Shown here piece by piece: positions 11,401 to 21,812 of a stretch of DNA of 64,000 nucleotides; the first letter of the stretch is position 1; the number at the start of each line of letters is the position of its first letter. Source of the DNA: Triatoma infestans (taxonomy: Eukaryota; Arthropoda; Insecta; Hemiptera; Reduviidae). The notes under the pieces are model-generated. The model did no database searches. It had not been told where the DNA came from and was given only the letters and a program-made list of their open reading frames with translations. Where the stretch lies: contig JAAEAF010003120.1 in assembly GCA_011037195.1 (NCBI GenBank), positions 1 through 64,000 on the forward strand, read 5' to 3'. A program made the position numbers and the translations under genes.

Positions 11401-12120
11401 TATAGTTTCATTAAATGAGATGTAATTATAATTGCTATTGCAATTACATTATTTTTTTTATTTCAACTGAAATAGTTGTAATTGAAATTCTTAACTAAAA
11501 AATAGTAGCTGAGAAAAAAAGAAAAAAGGATTTGCGCGTAGTTATAGTTGTAATTTAGTTATAAAACGGACAATTATAACTAATTGAATCTTCTTTTTTT
11601 TTTTTAATTACATATTCTACACTTATTCCTAGTTATTTAATTTTTAATTTCTAACTTTCAAATTTGGGTAAAAGTTATGATACTAGTTGAATTTCGTCAC
11701 TTTAAGGGTAATAAAAATAAGTATAGTAACTATAACTACCTTATTAGTTAGTAATTTTACATTCTAACTACCTTATAACTTCATTAGCTATAAAACATAA
11801 TTACAAAAACAACTACCAAGTGTATATTTTGTTAGTTGCAGCTAGTTAACCTAGTAATTTTCAGTTAAACAATCCAGTTAACATATATTTGTTACCTAGT
11901 TAACTATCGCCCAACTTTGATTCCAAATTGCTCATTATGTTAGTCCGAAGATTATGATTAAACATGCTGATGATGTTGGGACGAACGAAGTCAAAATGTA
12001 GCAGTAAATGTGTCTCTGATTTTTACTGGCCATTTACGGATTCCGACACAATTAAATTAATAAAGAAAACAGTATTACTTTTTTTTTAATAGATTTTTTT
12101 TATTTAATGCTTATTTTAAG
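8440..12120. other. AT-rich gene-free stretch downstream of Sox
   Basis: Very AT-rich sequence with A/T homopolymers, (AT)n at about 9031-9051 and 10,049-10,067, and AAT runs. Frames such as the one at 10,697-10,966 consist of Lys/Asn/Ile/Phe and look like chance. No transposon protein and no family A copy is visible. Confidence 0.6.
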
Positions 12121-12247
12121 CATTTGATTAATTAATTAAAAACAAGTGAAATTTAAAATCAAATCCATGGAATAACGTTGTGTAGAAAAAAAAAGAAGTA
12201 TATATAGTTAGATATTGCCTAACGCCAGGTGTGGTAAGACTGAGAGA

Positions 12248-12263
12248 GTTTACCATGGTAAAC
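12248..12263. promoter_or_regulatory. 16-bp perfect palindrome with forkhead-like halves
   Basis: GTTTACCATGGTAAAC is a perfect palindrome, and with the next base it contains GTAAACA, the forkhead-family core. It lies in a GC-richer island (about 12,210-12,340) in otherwise AT-rich DNA, 5.7 kb from the Sox stop codon. Regulatory function is conjecture. Confidence 0.25.
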
Positions 12264-13913
12264 ATGTCTACATGAAGTTCCCATCGTAATGGTGTAAACC
12301 TCGCCGCCCGGCCACTATCTACCAATCCCTCCATCATATTATAGTAGTAGTAACTGCTAACAACAACAACAACACAAAAAAAAAAAAATACCCCTTTGCA
12401 AATAATACAACCCACTTCCCCTGCTTCAAAAACCCGCCACTAAAGGGGGGAACAAAACCTTCAAAATGGGGAGGCTAAACCTACCAGAGATTTATCTACA
12501 TGATATACTACGTCAACGCTATGCTATTATTTATCACCTACTGACATATCAAATAAATTATATATGTCATGTTTATGTTTTGTTTTTGTTTTTTTTTTAA
12601 AAAAATCCTATTAAAAATATTTAAAATAAAATTAATTAGGATTGATTTTAAAATATTGATAATTCATTTAAAGTGTAAATAAAATATGAAATAATTTGAA
12701 GAAGAAAAAAAAAAAAAATCAAAAATGTTCACTAAGGTAAGACACGTACATTCTCTGGCTTATTACAAGAATTTTTTAACTAGGATCTCCCAATTAAGTT
12801 TATATTAATCAATTATAGTTTTAAAATAAATCGACGTTTGAATGAATAAGTGGTTAGCGGAATTTCTCCTTGAATTTTCCAATGTACGAAAATCACAATG
12901 AAACTGTCTAAAATTGGGTCACATTCCTCTCTGTTTTTAGTGGAGAAATTTATATGAAATTTTCTGTAGATTATTTTGGGAATTAAATGTTTTTATGATG
13001 ATAGATTTGATTTGTAAAGTGAATATTGGGAAGGGCTGTTTGATGATTATTATGTGGTAATTTATATTGAGAAAAAGTTAAAACAAAATCAATTTTCATC
13101 AAGGTTTCTCTATAATTTTTATTATCTTCATCATACCCTCACAGAAAAAAAAAAAAAAAAGAAAAAGTATTTTGAAATTAGCGGTGATGGTGTAATGTGA
13201 AATGAAAATATTGTAGGTATGTCAAGTGTGTCGTCGTTGCTACTTTCTGATTTCAGTCATTTGTCATTTGATTGTCATAGTAACAAATCAACAAGACACT
13301 GATATATTGTAATATTTTGATTATATTATACATTATAACCCAACATTTTTTTATATATTATTATTATTTTTTTTTAAGCCTTGAAAATGATAATAAAATT
13401 ATTGAAACATTGACGAAAATTTCATTTTCCCCTTTTAATTTTAGCCGAAATTTGCAACTTTAAAAAGAATATATTCGTATGAATAAATGGTAAAATAGTA
13501 GGGTACATATATTTGTGGTCCTTATTGCTTTTTTTTTGTGGTATTAATTAGAAGAACAATTATTAGGAGATTGCAGTATATACATCCTCAATGTTTTCTA
13601 CTAATTCTATATAAATAGGGATGTTACCTACTAAACAGGCCGTCCTTGCAAATTAATTATTCATAAACTTTACAAATTGTTTTTGTTTTTTTTCAAACAA
13701 TAGTTAATTAGTCTTGTAAAATTTTGTAACCTCTGTGGGAATCCATTCCTTAAACCCGAAACGTCTAATTTTTTGTAGAAATATAAAATTCAATAAAAGA
13801 TAAATAATTTTATTGTCATTTTGTCAGTTCTGTAAGTATTAAAAAACTTGTTTTACAATGTCTGATTGTTTTATGTGAGTAAAACAGTTTTGTACTTAGT
13901 TGTGATTTGGTTC

Positions 13914-14150
13914 CGCTGAGCTGGAAAGCATCAGAGACATTTTTTTTTCTATGAAAGCCTGTTTCTTTTTTTGGTGGTCATCAACGGGGGGTTTCGGGTG
14001 TTCGCCCATCTTCTGGATACGTTTGTCAACCGGGTGTTATGATAATACAGACTTGCCACAGAACAAATTTAGTTTTACACAACTCTGTGTTATCATATTG
14101 TTTGACAAATGCATGCTGAAGATGGGCCCGGAACGCTCGAAATCCACCTA
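13914..14150. mobile_element. Foldback element, family B (copy B1)
   Basis: The left arm reads GCTGAGCTGGAAAGCATCAG, then GGTGGTCATCAAC and GTTCGCCCATCTTC. The right arm returns as TGTTATCATATTGTTTGAC, GAAGATGGGCCCGGAACGCT and GAAATCCACC. The arms are inverted copies separated by a short centre, so the element is a large imperfect palindrome. No transposase is encoded. Confidence 0.7.
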
Positions 14151-14437
14151 TCTACAAAATTTTACGATTTAAAAAAAATAAATACTTTTATAAGAAATTA
14201 ATGAGTTAAAAAAATACAAGTTTTTGTGTCCAGTTTCCATCAACGTCATTATTCAAATTTAATATTCCGCTATGGATACACAAAAAAAAAATGTCTTCAG
14301 ACATTATGTTTTTAGTTATAGTCAGTCAACCGGAAGATATTGAAGATGGGTTTTTTTTTTATAGTAATACGTAATTTTCTCGACAAAAAAAATCGAAAAT
14401 AAGTGGTTTTTAAAACGTCAAGCCTTAAAATTATAAT

Positions 14438-14688
14438 TAGATGTTTTTATACGGCAATGGCCAGAGGAGTTTTTTAAAGAAAAAAGAATTGTTTGTTGTT
14501 CGGGTACCACTTAGATGCCCTACTTCAAGAGCTACGCAAAATTTATAATGTACCTTTTCAAACAATAATTTTTTTGCAGAACTCCTGAAGAAGGAGCACC
14601 AATGGTACCCAGAAACGCGTAGAGCAACAAAGAATTATTTTTTTTTTGAAAAAACTCCTCTGGTCTATTGTCTTTATAAACATCTCAT
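14438..14688. mobile_element. Foldback element (family D)
   Basis: The left arm (GATGTTTTTATACGGCAATG, CCAGAGGAGTTTTTT, GGGTACCA, TACTTCAAGAGC) is repeated in inverted orientation at 14,577-14,688 (CTCCTGAAGAAGGAGC, TGGTACCCAGAAACGCG, AAAACTCCTCTGG). Arms are ~105-110 bp around a ~40-bp centre. Non-coding. Confidence 0.75.
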
Positions 14689-15092
14689 ATTATGTAGTTT
14701 TTTTTTTTTTTTTTACTTTGATGTTATTTATTGCACTTATAATTATTTTTTTTTTTAAATTTCTGGTATGTGGGGGGGTCTATGATTTTTAAGATTAAAT
14801 CTAAGAACTGTCATTTAATTTTTTTATATAGAATTAATATTTAATGTTAAACCTGTTTATATAAGTTTTTATTTTTATTTAAAGTAAATTGATTTAACAG
14901 GGTTATATTTCGGGGATTGAGGGGGGGGATAGATCTTAAGCTTACTGTTTATGCTTGAATCATTATGAGGTAGTCTCATTATTAATGATTTGAATTATAT
15001 TTCTCTTGATTTTTTATTTTAATATGTATTCAAGAGAAACTCCTCAACACGACTACCTACCTAACTCATAATTTCAAAGTATTAAAACAGTA

Positions 15093-15870
15093 ATAACGGA
15101 TCAGAAACAATTTTCCTTCATAGCATGTTTCTTTTTTTTTTGTGGTTATCGACTGGTTTCGGGGATGTTTTTTGTTAAAACAGTGTAATAACATAGACTT
15201 ACACAGAGCCTGGTTTGGTGTATGTTGTAACCAGAAAATAATAATAATAAGTAGCCAATAGATGGCGTAAGCTTTCAGTTTGTTTGATTCGTTTATTTTG
15301 TGTATATAAAAGACAAGTTCAAAGTCCCTATGAGAAGGGCCTTATAAGTGTTGGGTAACTCTAGTTAGTCTTGTAGAAAACCAGCTGGTGGTCCTTAGTG
15401 TATGTCGTTCTTTTCGCCGGTACCGGTTGAGGCCTAACTGATTAAGGTAGACTTAATAGTAAAATAATAGAGTTAATAGTACGTATATGTAATAGTTAAT
15501 AACTGTATGTAAATATAAGTTTTTTCATAAGCTAGATTTCTGTTTTAATTTCAAGTAATAGAACCACCCTTTCACACCCTGCAGCTAGCCGCAAGGCAGA
15601 TTTATGTGAATTTCCGTATCGTTGGTAACGAGGTTACCTGGCGCCCACTGTCGCGGAATTAAATAGACGATCACAATGTATCCAAACCAATGTATCAACT
15701 ATATTTTTGCTCTGTACAAGTCTATGTTATTATACTGTTTTGATTTAAAAAAAAAAAAAAAAAAATCCTGATGATAGGCGAACGCCTGAAACCGAGGACC
15801 ACAAAAAGAAACACAGGCTATGACGGGAAAATTGTCTCTAATATCCTTTCCAGCTCTGCGAAACTAACCA
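15093..15870. mobile_element. Foldback element, family B (copy B2), interrupted
   Basis: The left arm at 15,093-15,223 (GGATCAGAAACAATTTTCC, GTGGTTATCGACTGGTTTCG, AACAGTGTAATAACATAGAC) is mirrored at 15,677-15,870 (CTATGTTATTATACTGTTTT, CCTGATGATAGGCGAACGCC, GAAACCGAGGACCAC, GAAAATTGTCTCTAATATCC). The arms are separated by an inserted ~450-bp segment. Confidence 0.72.
15224..15676 (+). mobile_element. LTR-like insertion inside foldback B2
   Basis: This segment splits B2 and is bordered by a perfect TGTAT on both sides (15,219-15,223 and 15,677-15,681), a candidate 5-bp target duplication. One base to the left the ends read TGTTGTAACC...GATCACA, i.e. TG...CA as in LTRs. It contains TGTATATAAAAG (about 15,300-15,311) as a promoter-like TATA and TGGCGCCCACTGTCGCGG (15,639-15,656), whose first eight bases match Lys-type primer-binding sites. 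Either it is a solo LTR, or an LTR (about 15,226-15,638) plus primer site with the rest deleted. No retroviral protein is present. Confidence 0.45.
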
Positions 15871-15879
15871 CCCACAAGT

Positions 15880-16935
15880 AAACTGGATATCCTAATCCTC
15901 CTAATGCTTTAAATAAAAAAATGAAAAGAAAGTTATATAAATCGTAATTGTTTATATAAATTGTCGAAAAATCCAAAGAAATAATTGTTTAATTAATTTA
16001 AAAAAAAGTAAAAAAATTAATTAAATTCTTTTTTAAACGCATCACTTATTATACTATCATTAAAGTCTTTTTAATAATAATAGTAATAATGGGGATTTTT
16101 TAAAAAAAATATTAAATAAATAAATAAAACACATTTCATAAACTTATATATATATAATATATTCACATAATTATAGCCATTGACTATATTGACACTCACT
16201 GTACATAAAATAGCATTAGGAAATTTGATTTGTACATTTCATTTTTTTTTTTTTTTTAATTTATCTTAAAAATTTCTTTTTTTTTATTTTTAATTAAAGT
16301 TCTTTTAAATTAAAAATTTTGAAATAACAAAATTTGTCCTTATTGTTTTTTTTTTTTTTTTTAAAAAAATCTCTTAGAAATAAATTCTTCTTTATACAAG
16401 CAAATCTATCCCACCCCTTACACGTATACCTAATAAAGTATTTAAGAAAAAAAAAAATAATAATTAATAATAATAAATACAAAAAAAAAAACAAAAAAAA
16501 AAAAAAAAAAAAAAAAAACTCACAAATAAAGATTTATCTTTTTTCTTTTTTGAAAAAAAAAAATGGATTCATTAACTTTGTTTCAAGTTAACAAGTCATA
16601 TATTTTATAAGACGTTACGGTACACTATTTTTTTTTTTTCTTTGTAAATATAAAAATTACAAATTAAATTAATTTTTTTTTAAGTAAAAATAATAATAAT
16701 AATAATAATAACAATACATAGTTAATAATAAACAAAATAAAATATCTTCTTTTTTTTTTTGTTATTTATAAACAATGTCGTATACTTTTTTTCATTTTTG
16801 CCCGAATTAACTTTTTTTTTTAACTACATATTAAACAAAAGGCCCACACTCTATTGTAATATTTTTCTTTTAAATCTAATATTTCAATTTTTGTTTTTTA
16901 AATTCCTTTTTATAATTAAAAGTTTTTTGTTTTTA

Positions 16936-16968
<33 letters not shown>

Positions 16969-17554
16969 ATTACACCGGGATTAAATTTATTATTAATTAA
17001 GAATAATAAAAAAAAAAAAAAAAATAATAAGTATTTTTTAATAGAAAAATTAATCATACAAACATTGCTTGACATATAGCTAAATAATTTGTACTAAAAT
17101 TTGGTTTTAAAGCTGGGGGTGTGTGGGGGGGGGAAGTGCATTTAAAAAAATGTTTTTTTTTTTTTTTTTTTTTCTTCTTCTGATAAATTTGACTGGGCAT
17201 GAAGAAATTTGAAAAAAAAAAAAACATGGCCTGTATTTCAATTTTTTTTCTTTAAATTTGTTTATACTGAATATATATATATAATTATTTATTATATATT
17301 ATATATTTATATTTATATATATATGTATTTAACTTACACGATAAATATTTACAATTTTCCTAGTGTCATTGAGCTAATTTAAATAATAAATTGTCCGTTT
17401 TTTTTTATTATTATTATAATTTTTTTGTTTTCCTAGCAAACCACTAAAAAGCGGGGACACTAAAGGTTATGTAAATTAATTAATAAAAAGTAATAATAAT
17501 TTATTGATGATTATTATTATTAAGCAGTTGTTAATAAATAGCTTAAAATAAGTA

Positions 17555-17587
<33 letters not shown>

Positions 17588-17600
17588 ATTAAAACAAAAC
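15880..17600. other. Low-complexity A/T tracts downstream of Sox
   Basis: Dense poly(A)/poly(T) runs, AAT repeats and AT dinucleotides, including long A-runs at 16,495-16,518 and 16,940-16,966 and a T-run at 17,153-17,173. Frames here translate to Phe/Lys/Asn/Ile runs and are not genes. Confidence 0.7.
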
Positions 17601-17976
17601 AAAAATTTAATATTTACCATATAATTTACGTAGTTGCTCACATGATGTGATGAATGCCAGAACAATATTTTTGGGACCCAATTTAGTACCCAGATTTTTA
17701 GTGGTTTGTTAAGTTTTTTTTTTCTTAATTTATTTTATTTTTTTTTTTAATTTATTTATATAATTTTTTTTTTTTAATATTCTCTCTCTCCGACACTAAG
17801 TTTTTTTCGTCCGATTATATTTATATATTTAAAACTCTATAAACTATGTACACAATTTGAAGTAGACGTTAAGCCGCTTACAGGCAAATTGGCACAATGG
17901 AAGATGGTTTTTTTCTCTCTCTTTTTTTTCATCACAACGTATAATCATAATGTTGCTGAAAGCGGCAATCCTGACC
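17601..17976 (-). other. Presumed 3'UTR of the Sox gene
   Basis: Sequence immediately downstream of the Sox stop. On the minus strand it offers AATAAA-type signals around 17,728-17,757 and a Pumilio-type TGTACATA at 17,845-17,852. Its length is unknown because the cleavage site cannot be read from sequence alone. Confidence 0.35.
17845..17852 (-). promoter_or_regulatory. Pumilio-type element in Sox 3'UTR
   Basis: TGTACATA on the minus strand fits the UGUANAUA consensus bound by Pumilio proteins, about 125 bases past the stop codon. It could confer post-transcriptional repression, but eight bases in AT-rich DNA can occur by chance. Confidence 0.3.
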
Positions 17977-19110
17977 CTACATATGTGTTAATGGCATTGG
18001 ATCCGGTGAACCAGACTGATATCCAGCGTGTAAATGTGATACAGCAAGTCTTGGATTTTGTTGATGTGGATCCACTACGGAATTTGGATCCGTTGGCAGG
18101 TACATAGAAATCATTTGCCTTAAATCGCCTGTACCACCAGTTGGCGGACCATATTCACGTTTTATACCACCACCGCCAACACCATTCGTACCAGCGCCAC
18201 CTAATGGTTGCGGTGTAGGCGTGTGTATACCACCGGACGATGGTGATACTGGTTCTGATTTAATACTGCTACCACCGGGACTGTTTTGTTGTAAAGATGA
18301 ATGATATGGAGATGCTGAACCACCGGTTGGTGTACTAGCCGTACCGTACATACTATAAGAACCGCCATTCATATAGGAACCAGGATGCATTTGACTCATA
18401 TCATACCTGGGATATCCACTGGCCATATGGCTACTGTAGGCTGTATGCTGTTGATAGGCTGATGGATCTGGCATCATATAACCATTCGGCATATATCCAT
18501 TTGGCATTTGATACATATCCCTGCTCACTACTTGTTGTACACCAGTGTTATTGGCTGATGAACGTGCTGGATCCACACTATTGTTTGGTATCAAGGAACC
18601 TGTAGTTAATGGATATTTGTCCTTTTTCATTAAAGTCTTCGTCTTCCTTCTCGGCCTATATTTGTAATCGGGATGCTCTTTCATATGTACAGCTCTTAGC
18701 CTTTTAGCTTCATCTATAAATGGTCGTTTTTCAGATTCACTTAATAACTTCCATTCAGCACCCAACCTTTTTGATATTTCTGAATTATGCATTTTTGGAT
18801 TTTCTTGAGCCATTTTACGCCGTTGTCCTCTAGACCATACCATAAACGCATTCATTGGCCTTTTAACTCTATCCATATTATTATTCTTACTTGTATTATT
18901 ATTGTTATTTGGTGCTTGTGGATGATGTGGATGTTGTTGTTGAACTAATTGTGGATGCTGTTGATGTAGTGATTGCGGGGGCGGTGGAGGCGGTTGTCCC
19001 ATAACATTACCATGTACCAAAGAGCCTAAACTACCATATGATGATACTGGATGACCATGATGATGAGGGGCCATCAAGGCCCCTTTTAAATCCGTCTCCA
19101 TAGTCAACAT
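17977..19110 (-). CDS. SoxN: SoxB1 transcription factor (SoxNeuro/Sox2 type), single exon
   Basis: HMG-box DNA-binding protein of the SoxB1 group, a nuclear regulator of neuroectoderm in insects. The 377-residue protein starts at the ATG at 19,108-19,110 ([10 protein letters not shown], comparable with the vertebrate Sox1/2/3 start). The 14 codons upstream hold no ATG and end at an in-frame TAA (19,156-19,158). Residues 12-78 are His/Pro/Gln/Asn-rich. Residues 80-158 are the HMG box ([40 protein letters not shown]) with nuclear-localisation basic clusters at both ends. A SoxB extension [10 protein letters not shown] follows. SUMO-type sites IKSE (283-286) and IKRE (316-319), the B1 motif [11 protein letters not shown] (329-339) and the C-terminus PLTHM are present. 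No intron, frameshift or stop. SoxB2 (Dichaete/Sox21) is the alternative, disfavoured by the C-terminal motifs. Confidence 0.92.
   Translation of the reverse strand: MLTMETDLKGALMAPHHHGHPVSSYGSLGSLVHGNVMGQPPPPPPQSLHQQHPQLVQQQHPHHPQAPNNNNNTSKNNNMDRVKRPMNAFMVWSRGQRRKMAQENPKMHNSEISKRLGAEWKLLSESEKRPFIDEAKRLRAVHMKEHPDYKYRPRRKTKTLMKKDKYPLTTGSLIPNNSVDPARSSANNTGVQQVVSRDMYQMPNGYMPNGYMMPDPSAYQQHTAYSSHMASGYPRYDMSQMHPGSYMNGGSYSMYGTASTPTGGSASPYHSSLQQNSPGGSSIKSEPVSPSSGGIHTPTPQPLGGAGTNGVGGGGIKREYGPPTGGTGDLRQMISMYLPTDPNSVVDPHQQNPRLAVSHLHAGYQSGSPDPMPLTHM
18637..18873 (-). other. HMG-box domain of the Sox protein
   Basis: Codes for residues 80-158. The RPMNAFMVW signature identifies a SOX-type HMG box, which binds and bends DNA at CAAT-like WWCAAWG sites. 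The full ~79-residue length is intact. Confidence 0.93.
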
Positions 19111-19260
19111 ATCCTGTTCTCTGTGGGCGTACAGTTTGGCTGTGGTAAACACTATTTAAACTGACGTTCACACTTCAGTTCACGATTATTTATTTTTTTT
19201 TTCAAACCAAAGAAAAAAATATAACCAACAAAAAACACTAATAAACACTACGCTCTTATT
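19111..19260 (-). promoter_or_regulatory. Sox 5' leader with initiator-like motif
   Basis: AT-rich leader between the ATG and the GC-richer promoter block. A TCAGTT on the minus strand at 19,159-19,164 fits the arthropod initiator TCAKTY and would give a leader of ~50 bases. TATA at 19,264-19,270 would instead point to initiation near 19,235-19,240. The two are not correctly spaced for one promoter, so the start site is undecided. Confidence 0.3.
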
Positions 19261-19560
19261 AAATTTTATAAACCACAGGTGTGCTCGCGGGCTACAGGCT
19301 ACACACTGAATGCCACGCTATTCCCTTCACTGGCCAGGCTACCACATAATACCCCCACTATAGCCCAGGCAAGCTCGTATTGATTGACGTGCCAGCTGCC
19401 ATGTTTGCCAACAGCCAATCAGCGCCCCCCTACCCGCTACGTCACACTTAAGCCCCGCCTCCCGTCCCCCTCTGCCTTTGCCAACTCCTCTTACCAACCC
19501 CACTACGGGACTACTGGCTGTGTGTACGCGCGCGCACCATACCCCAGGTAAACGAATTCT
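19261..19560 (-). promoter_or_regulatory. GC-richer putative promoter of the Sox gene
   Basis: A sharp compositional change just upstream of the gene. On the minus strand there is TATAAAA (19,264-19,270). Further upstream are an inverted CCAAT box (CCAATCA on plus, 19,415-19,421), a CRE-like TACGTCA (19,438-19,444) with TGACGTG at 19,385-19,391, a GC box (GAGGCGGGG on minus, 19,453-19,461) and CG-rich ACGCGCGCGC near 19,528. Motif spacing near the gene favours a promoter. No transcript data are available to confirm it. Confidence 0.55.
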
Positions 19561-20630
19561 TCAACTTGTTGGCTAACAACTATTTCTAACTTACTACATA
19601 CACACAAATATTACAAGCAAAGTATCAAATTAACTTTATTAAACCTTAATATCTTCCAGATTTAGTCAATCTTTGTTATATAAATAACTAATATGAATTA
19701 TATATTAAAAACTTGTCAGTAAATATATTACCTCGGTATAATTAAAAATATTTCAATTATGTTTAAAAAAATACAGAAAATTAATCTTTTTTAAATTACT
19801 TGTAACAAATAAATAATTTTTAAATTCCGTATTAAACAAGAAAATTAAAAACAATTTCCACAGAATAAATAAACTTAGAAATTTTTATAAATACCTATAA
19901 ATCAAATCATAAATGTTACCTATTTTAATCACAACAATAAAGTATTAAATAGAAAGAGGAAGAAAAAACAAAGGTGTAGAACATGTGGAATTGAATTTAT
20001 ATTTCAATGACTTGAACAGTGACAGTAAAGAGCGCTCTGTGAATGGGTCACCGACTACTTTGTGCTTGTATTACAATGGTCTTTTTCTACCCTTTTTATA
20101 CATTCAATAGTAAAAAGAGAGACAACATAACCCACTCTTAAAGCAAGATGAATGGAAAAGATATGGATGCTGTTTAAGTAGTCAATTATTTGAAAGAATT
20201 ATTCTTATACAGCGTACACGCGATATGTTTACTAGTTGTTTAATCAACCATAATTATCCGGCTAAATATATACGTACTTATATAATCAAATTAGACTGTA
20301 AATCATGAATAATCAATCTTAAAACAAATAACATTGGCAATAATTATCACAATTAATGACTTAATTTATTATTGAAGATTTAACATTAAATCCTGAAATA
20401 ACTTATCCCCCCTCCCCTAATAAAAATTATTTGATAAAACCCTGAGCATGCTTAATAACACTATTAAAATTTAGTTATAAATTATTCTTCAAAACATGCT
20501 ATTTATTATACACTATTCCTAATGTCTAATCATAATTTATAATAATTCCATTTTATCATGAAACACACACACATAGTAACGTAACATTACAACCTTCCCA
20601 CATATATATATACAACCAATAAGCACGAGT
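19561..20630. other. Upstream flank of Sox, no gene seen
   Basis: AT-rich sequence with occasional GC-richer patches. No family A element, LINE protein or SINE was recognised. Candidate cis-regulatory DNA by position only. Confidence 0.5.
20073..20079 (+). promoter_or_regulatory. SOX-consensus site upstream of Sox gene
   Basis: ACAATGG, within TTACAATGGTC, is a high-quality SOX binding site about 0.96 kb upstream of the ATG, in a GC-richer patch (about 20,025-20,090). It would allow autoregulation, but one 7-bp match is weak evidence. Confidence 0.25.
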
Positions 20631-20679
20631 CTACGGAAACATTTCGTTGAAGTGAACTCTCAACATGAAGTTGGTGAAT

Positions 20680-20785
20680 TTGCTCTGACGATGGATGAAT
20701 ATCCGAAACCGGTCAAGGAACAAAAGCAATATGCATGCTATGACGGATAAAATACCGGATGTTATCCAGCATTGCAGACTCACCC
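20680..20785. mobile_element. Foldback element arm (family C)
   Basis: CTCTGACGATGGATGAATAT, CCGAAACCGGTCAAGGAAC, GCTATGACGGATAAAATACC and GTTATCCAGCATTGCAGACT form one arm. Its reverse complement aligns with family B arms (CTGGAtAACATC, GACCGGTTTCGG, CCATCgTCAG), showing that families B and C are related. The opposite arm was not found. Confidence 0.6.
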
Positions 20786-20789
20786 ACAT

Positions 20790-21604
20790 TTTTAACATTT
20801 AACATTTCATTTGCTTCGCTTTCTAGTATTAAAAAAATGCTTTTCTATTTGTTTAATTATAAATAATTAGAAGTAATTAGAACTAATAAGTAGTAATATA
20901 GTTTTGTGCCTTTACTATAATTATGTTGAAAAGAATTTTTAATTAAGTTATGATAAACTTTTGTTGTTGATTTAAATTTAAAAGTTATCTCTACATCAAG
21001 CTAAAATTACGGGCAACTCTAAAACTTAAGTTCTAATATAGAAAACCAAAAATTTTTCATCCAAATAGATTCTTGCTATTTATATCCGAGACCATATTTT
21101 TTTCTTCATCAGAAGTCATGATAATTGAAGAGGAAAATCAAATCATCCTATCTCTAACATTATGACCATCAAAGAAGGTGGGTGGGGAAGGATACTTCCT
21201 TTTCCCTGATTTTGGCCGGTTTCAATCCATCATCCGGATTTCATTTATCAGGTTTTTAGTGATAATGATTTCCTAATTTTTAAAGAATTTTGTAATCACA
21301 AATTACCAACAACAAATCAACATGGTTGTTGTGATTCTGTCACACATTAATTTACGCGAAACCTGACAGGGGGACAAAAAAAATATCAAGATAGTCACAA
21401 TTGAATAATTCACTATCACATAGGAGAAACTTGATTCGTTTTTTGGGAATCGACTTTTCTGTATGAAAAATTAGTCCACGAAATGCCTATTATGTGTTAC
21501 AATCCAATATTTTACAATTTAGACTTTTACTGAATTGAAGGCAAAGTCATTGAAATTATAGATTGTAGATTGTTGTAGGGGATTATTGCACTGCGACCTG
21601 AAAG
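20790..21604. other. Intergenic, no gene seen
   Basis: AT-rich sequence. Scattered GC-richer patches (around 21,170-21,250 and 21,300-21,380) are not recognised. Confidence 0.5.
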
Positions 21605-21812
21605 ATCTATTGTGCCTCATCAGAGCATTCTCAGTACACTGCTGGCCTCCGAGCAGTGTTCTCTTCTTCCCAACACTGCCCAACACCGAACATTGAGCTG
21701 TAGAGACGCCTAGAAAGAGGAAATCTAAGGGCAGCATGTTGGATTCGAAACCCGGGACCTCCGCGTTGGTAGTCCAGCGCGCTATCACTGAGCAAATCCT
21801 TTCCTACTCCCT
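21605..21812 (-). mobile_element. tRNA-headed SINE (copy S3)
   Basis: Minus-strand SINE. The head at the right has a damaged box A (minus strand TTTGCTCAGTGATAGCGCGC) and a GGTTTCGAATCC-like box B. The tail includes the CCTAGAAAG and CACTGCTGGCCTCC equivalents. The final CTTAAATT tail is lost. A 1-bp insertion is visible in box B. Confidence 0.8.

Noticed and set aside
13951..14172. 73-codon open frame at foldback B1
   Set aside because: Lies across a palindromic non-coding element; not conserved in other family B copies.
16294..17079. Several open frames rich in Phe/Lys/Asn/Ile
   Set aside because: Composed of homopolymer and AAT runs; typical chance frames in A/T-rich DNA.
17889..18107. 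Plus-strand open frame overlapping the Sox C-terminus
   Set aside because: Antisense shadow of the Sox coding region; no domain and no support.
19111..19152. N-terminal extension of the Sox protein to 391 residues
   Set aside because: It would start at GTG, not used as a nuclear start in such genes, and the family N-terminus begins at the following ATG.
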